NCBI RefSeq assembly: GCF_007004065.1
Contig: NZ_VFSV01000012.1
Coordinates: 1 to 64,000, forward strand
Length of the DNA stretch: 64,000 bases
Direction: 5' to 3'
Source: Palleronia caenipelagi
GTDB taxonomy: Bacteria; Pseudomonadota; Alphaproteobacteria; Rhodobacterales; Rhodobacteraceae
The translations under genes were made by a program, and so were the position numbers. This document shows positions 8,487 to 17,085 of the stretch, piece after piece (within the stretch, counting starts at the first letter, position 1; each line of letters starts with the position of its first letter). The notes beneath the pieces are model-generated. The model saw only the letters and a program-made list of their open reading frames with translations. It did not search any database and was not told where the DNA came from.

Positions 8487-8937
8487 CGGTCACCTCAAAC
8501 AGCGACGGGACCGCAGGGCATGGCGCCAGCGAATTATTGGCCACATCGGACAGCCGTGTCTGGTGCAGGAACACGTAGACATGGGCGGAGAGGCTTTCCC
8601 ACAGCCGGTTGTTCAGCGATTGCGCGCGGGTGCCGGACAGGCCACCCTTGGCCCCTGCCCCGGTTTCCATCGCGCTCACCGTCTCATCCACCGCAGTCAG
8701 GATATCCACCACCCGGATTTCCGACGCCGGCCGTGCCAGACGGTAGCCCCCGCCGGGGCCACGGACCGAGGTCACCAGCCCGGCGCGCCGCAATTTGACG
8801 AACAGCTGCTCCAGATAAGCCAGCGACACGTTCTGCCGCTGGGACAATTCCGCGAGCGAAACCGGCGTGTCCGCGCCGGACAGATACAGATCCGTCAGCG
8901 CGACCATCGCATAGCGACCTTTGGTGCTCAGCTTCAT
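8479..8937 (-). CDS. iscR: IscR, Rrf2-family Fe-S regulator (single cysteine)
   Basis: 152-aa Rrf2-type winged-helix regulator, first gene of the suf operon and a likely repressor of it. The DNA-binding part starts MKLSTKGRYAMVAL, with SLAYLEQLFVKLRRAGLV and VRGPGGGYRLAR following. E. coli IscR binds [2Fe-2S] through three cysteines near 92-104. Those are absent here, and the only cysteine is C140 near the C-terminus. A single-cysteine IscR has been described in Rhodobacter sphaeroides as an unusual Fe-S protein that represses Fe-S genes. The start at 8937 gives the canonical N-terminus. The upstream extension runs into the promoter. Confidence 0.93.
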   Translation of the reverse strand: MKLSTKGRYAMVALTDLYLSGADTPVSLAELSQRQNVSLAYLEQLFVKLRRAGLVTSVRGPGGGYRLARPASEIRVVDILTAVDETVSAMETGAGAKGGLSGTRAQSLNNRLWESLSAHVYVFLHQTRLSDVANNSLAPCPAVPSLFEVTDD

Positions 8938-9020
8938 AACGGATCTTACCCCGGAGTTGACGACAGGACACTTGGCGCATACCTCCCCTCTTCGGAGATA
9001 TCTACGGCCCAAGCTATAGT

Positions 9021-9057
9021 TTAGAATTATTCTAAGGATTAGCGTGCGGAACGTCAA
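9021..9057 (-). promoter_or_regulatory. iscR-suf promoter with palindromic operator (Irr-box-like)
   Basis: On the minus strand, TTGACG (9057-9052) and TAGAAT (9034-9029) are separated by exactly 17 nt, a near-consensus sigma-70 promoter about 85-95 nt upstream of iscR. The -10 element lies inside a perfect 15-bp palindrome, TTAGAATTATTCTAA (9021-9035). Its sequence resembles the Irr box (iron control element) of alphaproteobacteria. A protein bound there would block the -10. IscR is the other candidate ligand. The site also lies 72 nt upstream of the divergent hydrolase gene. Confidence 0.8.
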
Positions 9058-9106
9058 ACAGATTGCCGACCCCATCCGGGTGAGGCCGATACAGGAGATC
9101 GTGTGA

Positions 9107-9760
9107 ATGCCCGAGGTGATTTTTCCCGGACCCGAGGGACGGCTTGAGGGTCGTTATCACCCCCAGAGAAAGCAGGACGCGCCCATCGCGATCATCCTCC
9201 ATCCCCACCCGCAGTTCGGCGGGACGATGAACAACCGCGTCGTCTATAACCTGCATTACGCCTTCCATAATATCGGCTTTACCGTGCTGCGGTTCAATTT
9301 CCGTGGCGTGGGCCGGTCGCAAGGCGAGTATGATCAAGGCGTGGGCGAGCTCAGCGATGCCGCGTCCGCGCTGGACTACCTGCAATCGATGAATGCCAAC
9401 GCCAAGCACTGCTGGGTCGCGGGATTCTCTTTCGGTGCTTGGATCGGAATGCAGCTTCTCATGCGCCGCCCGGAGATCACCGGGTTCATCTCGGTGGCGC
9501 CGCCAGCGAACATGTACGACTTCTCATTCCTTGCGCCCTGCCCGTCTTCGGGTCTGGTGATCAACGGCACCGCCGACCGTGTCGCGCCGCCGAAGGATAC
9601 GCAGGCACTGGTGTCGAAACTGCATGAGCAGAAAGGCATCACCATCACCCACGAGGAAGTCGAGGGCGCCGATCACTTCTTTGCCGATCCGCATATGGAC
9701 CCGATGATCGAGAGCATACAGACCTACGTCAAACGTCGCCTGACCGAGAATACGCGGTAA
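9107..9760 (+). CDS. Alpha/beta hydrolase
   Basis: 217-aa cytoplasmic alpha/beta hydrolase. The nucleophile elbow is GFSFG (near residue 107), the oxyanion region is LHPHPQFGGTMNN near 32-44, an aspartate follows in NGTADRVAPP, and the likely catalytic histidine is in GADHFF near 191. The HPHPxxGGxMxN pattern is typical of a bacterial subgroup related to dienelactone hydrolase and CocE-like enzymes. The substrate cannot be told from sequence. It is divergent from iscR and shares the intergenic region with the Irr-box-like palindrome, so iron-linked control is possible but unproven. Confidence 0.88.
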   Translation: MPEVIFPGPEGRLEGRYHPQRKQDAPIAIILHPHPQFGGTMNNRVVYNLHYAFHNIGFTVLRFNFRGVGRSQGEYDQGVGELSDAASALDYLQSMNANAKHCWVAGFSFGAWIGMQLLMRRPEITGFISVAPPANMYDFSFLAPCPSSGLVINGTADRVAPPKDTQALVSKLHEQKGITITHEEVEGADHFFADPHMDPMIESIQTYVKRRLTENTR

Positions 9761-9840
9761 CGAAGCAACCACAGCATGGCGCAGGGGGTAATGCCCCTGC
9801 CCATAACCTCATTAGTCCGGTCGATCACGATAAACTGCTG

Positions 9841-10473
9841 TCAGAGACCGCGCAGATCGCCATGTAATGTGAAGAACGGCATGTGCTCGCGGTTTGCAGT
9901 TTCTCGCATCATGATCATCGATACGATACGGAACGTTGATCCCACATCCACGGACAGCCCGGGCAACCACTGCTCAACTTGGTGACTGTAGAGCCAAGGC
10001 TCGACTGAAAACATCAACAGAACGTCGAACGACTTTTCATCATCTGAATATTTTTTCACCTTCTTGGAGATGACGGCACCCATCTCTTCATGAAAACGCT
10101 CCTTCGACCATTGCATTTTTTTAAACAGATCACCGCGACTGTGCGCTTCACCCTCGGCGGCCATAGACTTATGGCCGCTGTTCACGAGCTGGACGACTTC
10201 GATGGAGATTGACCGACCGGCAATCAACGCCATTACATCGGGCGGATCATGTTCTGGCGATATGAGCTTTATCTTCTCAGCGACCGACCTTTCAAAACCC
10301 GCGTCACACCAGTCCCGGCACACCTTCAGCTCGACCCACGCCTTCCAGGTGCCGCGCATTTTTGCCAAATTACTGAACCCGCCGTAGTCGCTGTTTCTCA
10401 GCTTAAGCGTCCGCTCCAGTTCTTCTGTCCATTCGATATCAGTCAAATGACTGCCAGTGGTCTGTCGTTGCAT
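9841..10473 (-). CDS. Orphan protein, possible PD-(D/E)XK-like fold
   Basis: 210-aa soluble protein I do not recognise. The only suggestive motif is [20 protein letters not shown] (D79, E92), shaped like the D-x(n)-E-V-x core of PD-(D/E)XK nucleases. The lysine position is not conserved (V-V-Q), so activity is doubtful. The region looks lower in GC than its neighbours and the gene stands alone between convergent or divergent core genes, which suggests acquisition. Start taken as ATG 10473; GTG 10482 is also possible. It has no partner gene, signal peptide or membrane segment. Confidence 0.6.
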   Translation of the reverse strand: MQRQTTGSHLTDIEWTEELERTLKLRNSDYGGFSNLAKMRGTWKAWVELKVCRDWCDAGFERSVAEKIKLISPEHDPPDVMALIAGRSISIEVVQLVNSGHKSMAAEGEAHSRGDLFKKMQWSKERFHEEMGAVISKKVKKYSDDEKSFDVLLMFSVEPWLYSHQVEQWLPGLSVDVGSTFRIVSMIMMRETANREHMPFFTLHGDLRGL

Positions 10474-10520
10474 CCTGAGCACTCGTTACATGCCGGCGCG
10501 TGTTAACGCACAAACTCATT

Positions 10521-10540
10521 CGGTATCCCACGGTATACCC
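10521..10540. promoter_or_regulatory. 10-bp-phased repeat upstream of icd
   Basis: CGGTATCCCA (10521-10530) is followed directly by CGGTATACCC (10531-10540), giving two similar half-sites one helical turn apart, 64-83 nt before the icd start. Read on the minus strand, the core GTATACCGTGGGATACCG matches the pair upstream of acnA at 13 of 18 positions. It could be an operator for a regulator of the citrate-to-2-oxoglutarate steps. No regulator gene is nearby. Confidence 0.35.
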
Positions 10541-10603
10541 TTTTCACAGGTTCCTCTTTCCTTTATGAGCGAGATCAAAGAGCTCAATGAAACGAGGGAC
10601 CCC

Positions 10604-11815
10604 ATGTCGAAAATCAAGGTTGAAAATCCGGTCGTCGAACTCGACGGCGACGAGATGACCCGGATCATCTGGGACTTCATCAAGAAGAAGCTGATTCTGC
10701 CCTATCTGGACGTGGATCTGCTCTATTATGATCTCGGCATCGAAGAGCGGGATCGCACCGACGACCAGATCACCATCGACGCGGCCGAGAAGATCAAGGA
10801 AATCGGCGTCGGTGTGAAATGCGCCACGATTACGCCCGACGAGGCCCGCGTCGAGGAGTTCGGCCTCAAGAAAATGTGGCGCTCGCCCAACGGGACGATC
10901 CGCAACATTCTTGGCGGTGTTGTTTTCCGGGAGCCGATCATCTGCTCCAACGTGCCGCGTCTGGTGCCCGGCTGGACCCAGCCCATCATCATCGGCCGTC
11001 ACGCCTTTGGCGACCAGTACCGCGCCACCGACATGAAATTCCCCGGACCGGGCAAGCTGTCGATGAAATTCGTCGGCGAAGACGGCACTGTGATCGAGGA
11101 AGAGGTCTTCGATGCGCCCTCCTCCGGCATCTACATGGGCATGTATAACCTCGACAAATCCATCGAGGATTTTGCCCGTGCATCCTTTAACTACGGGCTG
11201 AAGCGCGGCTATCCGGTCTATCTCTCGACCAAGAACACCATCCTCAAGCAGTATGATGGTCAGTTCATGATCATCTTCCAGCGGGTGTTCGACGAGGAAT
11301 TTGCCGATAAGTTCAAGGAAGCCGGTCTGACCTATGAGCACCGCCTGATCGACGACATGGTCGCGGCAGCCATGAAGTGGTCCGGTGGCTATGTCTGGGC
11401 TTGTAAGAACTACGATGGCGATGTGCAGTCCGACACCGTGGCGCAGGGCTTCGGCTCGCTGGGTCTGATGACCTCGCAGCTGATGACTCCCGATGGCAAG
11501 ATCGTCGAGGCCGAGGCTGCCCACGGCACCGTGACCCGTCACTACCGCCAGCACCAGAAGGGCGAGCAGACATCGACCAACTCGATTGCCTCGATCTTTG
11601 CCTGGACCGGCGGCCTGAAGCACCGCGCCAAACTCGACGACAACGCCCAGCTGCGCAACTTTGCCGAAACGCTGGAAAAAGTCATCGTCGACACGGTGGA
11701 ATCGGGTCACATGACCAAGGACCTGGCGCTGCTTGTCGGCCCCGAACAGGGCTGGCTCACGACCATGGGCTTCCTCGACAAGATCGACGAAAATCTGCAA
11801 AAAGCGCTGAGCTGA
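10604..11815 (+). CDS. icd: NADP-dependent isocitrate dehydrogenase
   Basis: 403-aa enzyme that oxidises and decarboxylates isocitrate to 2-oxoglutarate in the TCA cycle. It is of the eukaryote-like homodimeric type: [14 protein letters not shown] near the start, [17 protein letters not shown] around 90-106 for isocitrate binding, and [12 protein letters not shown] near 306-317 for NADP binding. The start MSKIKVENP at 10604 follows GAGGG at good spacing. An in-frame ATG at 10566 has no ribosome-binding site. It is monocistronic, closed by a strong terminator at 11838. Confidence 0.97.
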   Translation: MSKIKVENPVVELDGDEMTRIIWDFIKKKLILPYLDVDLLYYDLGIEERDRTDDQITIDAAEKIKEIGVGVKCATITPDEARVEEFGLKKMWRSPNGTIRNILGGVVFREPIICSNVPRLVPGWTQPIIIGRHAFGDQYRATDMKFPGPGKLSMKFVGEDGTVIEEEVFDAPSSGIYMGMYNLDKSIEDFARASFNYGLKRGYPVYLSTKNTILKQYDGQFMIIFQRVFDEEFADKFKEAGLTYEHRLIDDMVAAAMKWSGGYVWACKNYDGDVQSDTVAQGFGSLGLMTSQLMTPDGKIVEAEAAHGTVTRHYRQHQKGEQTSTNSIASIFAWTGGLKHRAKLDDNAQLRNFAETLEKVIVDTVESGHMTKDLALLVGPEQGWLTTMGFLDKIDENLQKALS

Positions 11816-11837
11816 GCCTTTTCTCAGGACCAGCGAG

Positions 11838-11868
11838 GGGTGTGCCCTGCTATGGGCGCACCCTTTTT
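11838..11868 (+). terminator. Rho-independent terminator of icd
   Basis: GGGTGTGCCC (11838-11847) pairs with GGGCGCACCC (11854-11863), a 10-bp stem with one G-U pair and a 6-nt loop, followed at once by five T residues. It lies 22 nt after the icd stop. Confidence 0.9.
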
Positions 11869-11948
11869 ATGTTCCGGGCGCTGCCTGGCCTTGCACCGTC
11901 CTGCCGGGGCCGCATAGGCTTGGCCGCGTGACCCCAAAGCGAGCTCCT

Positions 11949-12248
11949 ATGACCCGCCTGACCATCCTTCTGCCCATTCTGCTCTCTGCCTGCGCGTTGC
12001 CGGACATCAACGTGGCCGCGCCGCCCGAGACTGCCACGCGGCCGGAGCTGCGCCCGGTCGAGGAGATCGTTTTGCAATTGCCAAAGACCAGTCAGGCGAC
12101 CCCCATGGTGGCTGAGGATCTGCAGGCGCAGGCCGAGGCGCTCGAGGCGCGCGGCGCGGCCCTGCCCGATCACGCGGTGGACCCGGCTGAGCAGGCCCGA
12201 CTGGCCGCCCGGGCCGAGCGGCTGCGCAAATTGCGTGACGGGGGCTGA
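11949..12248 (+). CDS. Small predicted lipoprotein
   Basis: 99-aa protein with a lipoprotein signal peptide: MTRLTILLPILLSAC, where LSAC is the lipobox and C15 the predicted lipidated residue. The mature part is short, proline-rich at first and then rich in Ala, Glu and Arg with a likely helical segment (about residues 55-95). I do not recognise a family. It begins 80 nt after the icd terminator and ends 73 nt before hom, so it could be first in the hom-glpX-pyrE transcript. ATG 11949 was chosen because it places the signal peptide at the N-terminus; a GTG seven codons upstream is possible. Confidence 0.7.
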   Translation: MTRLTILLPILLSACALPDINVAAPPETATRPELRPVEEIVLQLPKTSQATPMVAEDLQAQAEALEARGAALPDHAVDPAEQARLAARAERLRKLRDGG

Positions 12249-12321
12249 CGCCCCCTTTGATCCCGCGCACAAACCCGCTACACGCGACCCGTCCGGAACC
12301 TGCCCCAAAGGAGCATTTCAT

Positions 12322-13614
12322 ATGACCCAGCCCCTTCGTCTTGGCATTGCTGGCCTCGGAACCGTCGGCGTCGGTGTGATCCGGATGGTGCAGCGCCACG
12401 GCGAAATGCTGGCCACGCGCGCCGGGCGTCCCATTTCGATCTCCGCCGTGTCAGCCCGCAACAGGGACAAGGATCGCGGCGTCGATCTCTCTGGCTATGC
12501 ATGGGAAGACAACGCCGCTGATCTGGCCGCGCGGGACGATGTGGATCTGGTGGTCGAGCTGATCGGCGGTATTGAGGGCTCGGCGCGCGAGACCGTCGAG
12601 GCCGCGATCGCCCATGGCAAGGACGTGGTGACCGCGAACAAGGCTCTGCTGGCGATCCACGGTCATGATCTGGCGACAAAGGCCGAGGCGGCGGGGCTGG
12701 CCCTGCGCTTCGAGGCGGCTGTTGCGGGCGGTATCCCCTGTGTCAAAGCGCTGACCGAGGGCCTCGCAGGCAACAAGATCGAGCGCGTCATGGGCGTGAT
12801 GAACGGCACCTGCAACTACATCCTGACCCGGATGGAGAGCGCGGGTCTGCCCTATGAGACAGTATTCGCCGAAGCCAATGATCTGGGCTATCTGGAGGCC
12901 GACCCGACCCTCGACGTGGGCGGCATCGATGCGGGCCACAAGCTCGCCCTGCTGGCCGCTGCCGCCTTCGGCATCCGGGTGGATTTCGACGCTGTGCGGC
13001 TTGAAGGTATCGAGCGCGTGACCATCGACGATATCACCCATGCCGCCGATATGGGCTTTGCGATCAAGCTGCTGGGCGTGGCGCAACTGACTGGCCGGGG
13101 GCTCGACATGCGCATGTCTCCCTGCCTTGTCCCGCTGGCCTCGCCGCTGGGACAACTTCATGGGGCCACGAATATGGTGGTGTTCGAGGGCGATGCCGTG
13201 GGCCAGATCGTCCTGCGCGGTGCCGGAGCGGGCGAAGGTCCCACCGCCAGCGCCGTCATGGGCGACATCGTAGATATCGCGCGCGGCCTGCGCTTGCCGG
13301 TCTTCGGCGTGCCCGCCGACCAGTTGCGCGCCGAGACCCGTGCCAACACAGGCGCGCCTTCGCCGTATTACCTGCGCATGGATATCCTCGACAAACCCGG
13401 CGCGCTGGCGAAAATCGCCGCCTGCCTCGGTGAGGCAGGAATCTCCATCGACCGGATGCGCCAGTATGATCACGCGGACACCAACGCTCCGGTGCTGATC
13501 GTGACGCACAAAGCCGGTCGCACGGAGCTCGATGCTGCGATCGAGGCGATGGCGCGGACTGGTGTGCTGGCCAGCGAGCCCGTGGCCTTCCGGATCGAGC
13601 AGATCGGCGAGTGA
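12322..13614 (+). CDS. hom: Homoserine dehydrogenase
   Basis: 430-aa enzyme that reduces aspartate semialdehyde to homoserine, on the route to threonine, isoleucine and methionine. The Rossmann motif GIAGLGTVGVGV is at residues 8-19 and the catalytic-domain region VMNGTCNYILTRM near 156-168. The YLRMDILDKPGALAKIA segment near 351-367 begins a C-terminal ACT domain, which usually carries allosteric control by threonine. The start MTQPLRLGIAG follows AAAGGAG. It is followed after 101 nt by glpX. Confidence 0.96.
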   Translation: MTQPLRLGIAGLGTVGVGVIRMVQRHGEMLATRAGRPISISAVSARNRDKDRGVDLSGYAWEDNAADLAARDDVDLVVELIGGIEGSARETVEAAIAHGKDVVTANKALLAIHGHDLATKAEAAGLALRFEAAVAGGIPCVKALTEGLAGNKIERVMGVMNGTCNYILTRMESAGLPYETVFAEANDLGYLEADPTLDVGGIDAGHKLALLAAAAFGIRVDFDAVRLEGIERVTIDDITHAADMGFAIKLLGVAQLTGRGLDMRMSPCLVPLASPLGQLHGATNMVVFEGDAVGQIVLRGAGAGEGPTASAVMGDIVDIARGLRLPVFGVPADQLRAETRANTGAPSPYYLRMDILDKPGALAKIAACLGEAGISIDRMRQYDHADTNAPVLIVTHKAGRTELDAAIEAMARTGVLASEPVAFRIEQIGE

Positions 13615-13715
13615 TCCGGACCTGCCGCCTGCGACACTGTGGGCGGTAACAGCCTTGTGCCCTGAGGTCACGACGGGCAATACGACCCCGGACGTAGCAA
13701 AAAAGGCGGAGTGCC

Positions 13716-14690
13716 ATGAAGGATTTCAACGATCGCATGTTGTCGCTGGGCTTGGCCCGGGTTTCAGAAGCGGCGGCGCTGGCCTCTGGCCTGTGGATCG
13801 GGCGCGGAGACGAAAAGGCTGCCGATCAGGCCGCCGTCACCGCCATGCGCACTCAGCTCAACAAGCTCGACATTGCCGGCACCGTGGTGATCGGTGAGGG
13901 CGAACGCGACGAGGCGCCGATGCTCTATATTGGCGAAGAGGTCGGTACCCAGAACGGTCCCGAGGTCGATATCGCGCTCGATCCGCTCGAAGGCACGACC
14001 CTGACCGCCAAGGATATGCCCAACGCGCTGACCGTGATCGCCATGGGCCCGCGCGGCTCGCTCCTGCACGCGCCCGACGTGTACATGGAAAAGCTGGCGA
14101 TCGGCCCCGGCTACCGTCCCGGTGTGGTGACCATGGACATGTCCCCCGCCGAGCGGGTCTCCGCACTGGCCGCGGCCAAGGGCGCCTCGACCCATGACAT
14201 CACCGTCTGCGTGCTGGAACGTCCCCGCCACGAGGACCTGATCGAAGAGCTGCGCACCACCGACTGTGCCATTCGCCTGATCACCGACGGCGACGTCGCG
14301 GGCGTGATCCATACCGCCGACAGCGACCGGACGGGCATCGACATGTATATGGGTTCGGGCGGTGCGCCCGAGGGCGTTCTGGCCGCCGCCGCGCTGAAAT
14401 GCATGGGCGGTCAGATGTTTGGCAAGCTGCTGTTCCGCAATGATGACGAGCGTGCGCGCGCCGATAAGGCCGGGATCAAGAACCTCGACCGCGTTTATAC
14501 CCGCGACGATCTTGTGATGGATGACGTGATCTTTGCCGCGACTGGCGTCACCGACGGCTCCATCGTCCCCGGCATCAAGCGCGAGCCCGGCTACCTGACC
14601 ACCGAGACCATCCTGATGCGCTCGAAAACCGGCTCGGTGCGCCGCATGTCCTACCGCAACCCCATCGAGCGTTCCCCGAAAGGCCTCTGA
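13716..14690 (+). CDS. glpX: Class II fructose-1,6-bisphosphatase
   Basis: 324-aa metal-dependent phosphatase of the GlpX family, which hydrolyses fructose-1,6-bisphosphate in gluconeogenesis (and sedoheptulose bisphosphate in related enzymes). Metal and phosphate motifs are visible: [13 protein letters not shown] near 57-69, [10 protein letters not shown] near 86-95 and the [15 protein letters not shown] loop near 208-222. The length matches the family. It stands between hom and pyrE. The pyrE start follows 2 nt after its stop, so the two are cotranscribed. In many relatives recJ would follow instead. Confidence 0.95.
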   Translation: MKDFNDRMLSLGLARVSEAAALASGLWIGRGDEKAADQAAVTAMRTQLNKLDIAGTVVIGEGERDEAPMLYIGEEVGTQNGPEVDIALDPLEGTTLTAKDMPNALTVIAMGPRGSLLHAPDVYMEKLAIGPGYRPGVVTMDMSPAERVSALAAAKGASTHDITVCVLERPRHEDLIEELRTTDCAIRLITDGDVAGVIHTADSDRTGIDMYMGSGGAPEGVLAAAALKCMGGQMFGKLLFRNDDERARADKAGIKNLDRVYTRDDLVMDDVIFAATGVTDGSIVPGIKREPGYLTTETILMRSKTGSVRRMSYRNPIERSPKGL

Positions 14691-14692
14691 TC

Positions 14693-15373
14693 ATGATCCC
14701 CACCAGCTTCCCCGACCGCGCCGAGATTGCTCGTCTGTCGGCGCAGATGCTGCTTGAGATCGGGGCGGTGCATTTCAACGCGCGCGAGCCCTTTACCCTC
14801 GCGAGCGGCCTGCCCTCGCCCACCTATATCGACTGCCGCAAGCTCATCTCCTACCCGCGCATCCGTTCGACGCTGATGGATTTCCTAACCGTCACCGTGA
14901 TGCGCGACGCGGGCTTTGAGGTTTTCGACAACATCGCGGGTGGCGAGACGGCGGGGATCCCCTTTGCCGCGATGGTGGCCGAGCGGCTCGCCCTGCCGAT
15001 GACCTATGTGCGCAAAAAGCCCAAAGGTTACGGTCGCAACGCCCGGATCGAAGGCGTGATGACCGAGGGCCAGCGTGTGCTGCTGGTCGAAGATCTGACC
15101 ACCGATGGCGGCTCGAAACTGTCCTTTGTGGACGCGATCCGCGACACCGGCGCGACCTGCGCTCATACGGCGGTGATCTTCTCCTACGGGATCTTCCCGG
15201 AGACAGAGCGGACTCTGGGCGATCACGGGGTCACGCTGCACAGCCTTTGCACCTGGTGGGACGTGCTGGCGGCGGCCAAGGCGAGTGGCAGCTTTGACGA
15301 CGAGACTCTGTCCGGTGTGGAGGCGTTCCTGAACGATCCGCGTGCCTGGCAGGAAGCCAACAAGAAGGGCTGA
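14693..15373 (+). CDS. pyrE: Orotate phosphoribosyltransferase
   Basis: 226-aa enzyme that joins orotate and PRPP to make OMP in de novo pyrimidine synthesis. The PRPP-binding loop [15 protein letters not shown] is near residues 123-137, and the lysine-rich flexible loop [15 protein letters not shown] lies around 104-118. The N-terminus [17 protein letters not shown] is typical. It starts 2 nt after glpX. A 218-nt gap then leads to dnaB. Confidence 0.96.
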   Translation: MIPTSFPDRAEIARLSAQMLLEIGAVHFNAREPFTLASGLPSPTYIDCRKLISYPRIRSTLMDFLTVTVMRDAGFEVFDNIAGGETAGIPFAAMVAERLALPMTYVRKKPKGYGRNARIEGVMTEGQRVLLVEDLTTDGGSKLSFVDAIRDTGATCAHTAVIFSYGIFPETERTLGDHGVTLHSLCTWWDVLAAAKASGSFDDETLSGVEAFLNDPRAWQEANKKG

Positions 15374-15414
15374 AGCCCGTCTCGCGCCCTGCCCTGGCAG
15401 TTAGGGCGCGATTC

Positions 15415-15431
15415 TTCCACAGCCTGTGGAA
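15415..15431. promoter_or_regulatory. Perfect 17-bp palindrome between pyrE and dnaB
   Basis: TTCCACAG-C-CTGTGGAA is a perfect inverted repeat (8+1+8), 42 nt after the pyrE stop and 161 nt before the dnaB start. CCACAG resembles part of a DnaA box but is not a match to the consensus. There is no T-run directly after it. It may be an operator, a weak terminator stem or a protein-binding site. Confidence 0.4.
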
Positions 15432-15591
15432 ACCGGGGATAACTTCCGTCATTCTGTAGTCGCTCTGCGCCGCTCCCCCAGATCTGGTGGTAACAGCGCT
15501 GTGTCTGTCCCCATACAGAACCCCTTGGCAGCGCCCCTGAGGTAGGGCTAGACCAGTGCTGACACCGCCGATTTGGGAGGCCCGCCGCGCC

Positions 15592-17085
15592 ATGGTTCAG
15601 ATGATCACGCCCCGCAAGGAGACCGATGCCGAGGCTGACCCGACCGCGCCGATTCCCCACAATATCGAAGCCGAGCAACAGCTCCTCGGGGCGCTCCTGA
15701 CCAATAATGACTGCTACGATTCCGTGGCCTCGATCATTGACGAGAACCACTTCTACCTGCCTGTCCATGGCCGCATCTATCAGGTCGCCGCGGCCCGTAT
15801 CGCCAAGAACGCACTGGCCTCTCCGGTGACGCTCAAGGCGTTTCTCGAAACCGACGAAGAGCTGAACGAGTTGGGCGGGCCCACCTATCTGGTGAAACTC
15901 GCGGGGGCCGCGATTTCCTCTTATGCCGCAGCGGATTACGCCCGGATGATCCATGAGATGGCGGTGCGTCGCAAACTCATGGACCTGGGACGTGACATCG
16001 CGGACAAGGCCATGCGCGTGGATGTGGCCTCCGACCCCAAAGACCAGATCACCGAAGCCGAACAGGCGCTCTATAAGCTGGGCGAGGCCGGTCAGGCCAA
16101 TCAGGGATTCCAGACCTTTCTGCGCGCGGTCACCGACGCCGTGCAGGTCGCCAACGCCGCCTATAAGCGCGACGGGCAACTCGGCGGCACCTCCACCGGG
16201 CTGATCGATCTAGACAAGAAACTCGGCGGCTTGCACCGCTCTGACCTGTTGATCCTCGCCGGGCGTCCCTCCATGGGGAAAACCTCGCTCGCCACCAACA
16301 TCGCCTTCAATATCGCCAAAGCTTATCGTCGGGGCGTCACCGAGGACGGGACCGAAGGCGCAGTAGATGGCGGCGTGGTCGGGTTCTTTTCGTTGGAAAT
16401 GTCCGCCGAACAGCTCGCCGCGCGGATCCTGTCCGAGGCCTCCGAGATCCCATCCGAACAGATCCGGCGCGGCCAAATGACCGAGGGCGAATTCCGCCGC
16501 TTTATCGAGGCCGCCAAGGATCTTGAGGCCTGCCCGATCTTCATCGACGACACCCCCGCCCTGCCCATCTCCCAGCTCGCCGCCCGCGCGCGCCGGCTGA
16601 AACGGGAGCACGGGCTCGATGCGCTGTTCGTGGACTACCTTCAGCTCGTCCGCCCCGCGACCGCCAAGGACAGCCGGGTGAACGAGGTCTCCGAGATCAC
16701 TCAAGGCCTTAAGGCCATTGCCAAGGAACTGAACATCCCCGTGGTCGCCCTGTCGCAGCTCTCCCGTCAGGTGGAGAACCGCGAGGACAAACGCCCCCAG
16801 CTCTCCGATCTCCGCGAATCGGGCTCCATTGAGCAGGACGCCGACGTGGTCATGTTCGTGTTCCGCGAGGAATATTACAAAGAACGCGAAAAGCCCGCGG
16901 ACGACAATCTCGAGGCAATGGCGAAATGGCAGGACACCATGGAGCGCTGCCATGGCAAGGCCGAGGTCATCATCGGCAAGCAACGCCACGGCCCCATTGG
17001 CTCGGTTGATCTCAGCTTTGAGAGCCAGTTTACCCGGTTCGGCAACCTTGTGCAGAACTACCAGCGCGACGCTGGCGATTTTTGA
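15592..17085 (+). CDS. dnaB: Replicative DNA helicase DnaB
   Basis: 497-aa hexameric helicase that unwinds DNA at the replication fork. The N-terminal domain begins at PHNIEAEQQLLGALL (about 21-35). The ATPase domain has Walker A GRPSMGKTSLATNIA (about 224-238), Walker B LDALFVDYLQL near 343-353, and the VVALSQLSRQVE and LRESGSIEQDAD motifs that follow. The start ATG 15592 has GGGAGG 12 nt upstream. Later or earlier in-frame starts are possible but lack this. Its stop overlaps the FosA-like start by 3 bases. Confidence 0.96.
   Translation: MVQMITPRKETDAEADPTAPIPHNIEAEQQLLGALLTNNDCYDSVASIIDENHFYLPVHGRIYQVAAARIAKNALASPVTLKAFLETDEELNELGGPTYLVKLAGAAISSYAAADYARMIHEMAVRRKLMDLGRDIADKAMRVDVASDPKDQITEAEQALYKLGEAGQANQGFQTFLRAVTDAVQVANAAYKRDGQLGGTSTGLIDLDKKLGGLHRSDLLILAGRPSMGKTSLATNIAFNIAKAYRRGVTEDGTEGAVDGGVVGFFSLEMSAEQLAARILSEASEIPSEQIRRGQMTEGEFRRFIEAAKDLEACPIFIDDTPALPISQLAARARRLKREHGLDALFVDYLQLVRPATAKDSRVNEVSEITQGLKAIAKELNIPVVALSQLSRQVENREDKRPQLSDLRESGSIEQDADVVMFVFREEYYKEREKPADDNLEAMAKWQDTMERCHGKAEVIIGKQRHGPIGSVDLSFESQFTRFGNLVQNYQRDAGDF

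Noticed and set aside
10544-11800. Long open frame opposite icd (about 418 codons)
   Set aside because: It is a GC-rich antisense shadow of icd. It has no domain match or suitable ribosome-binding site, and icd is well supported.
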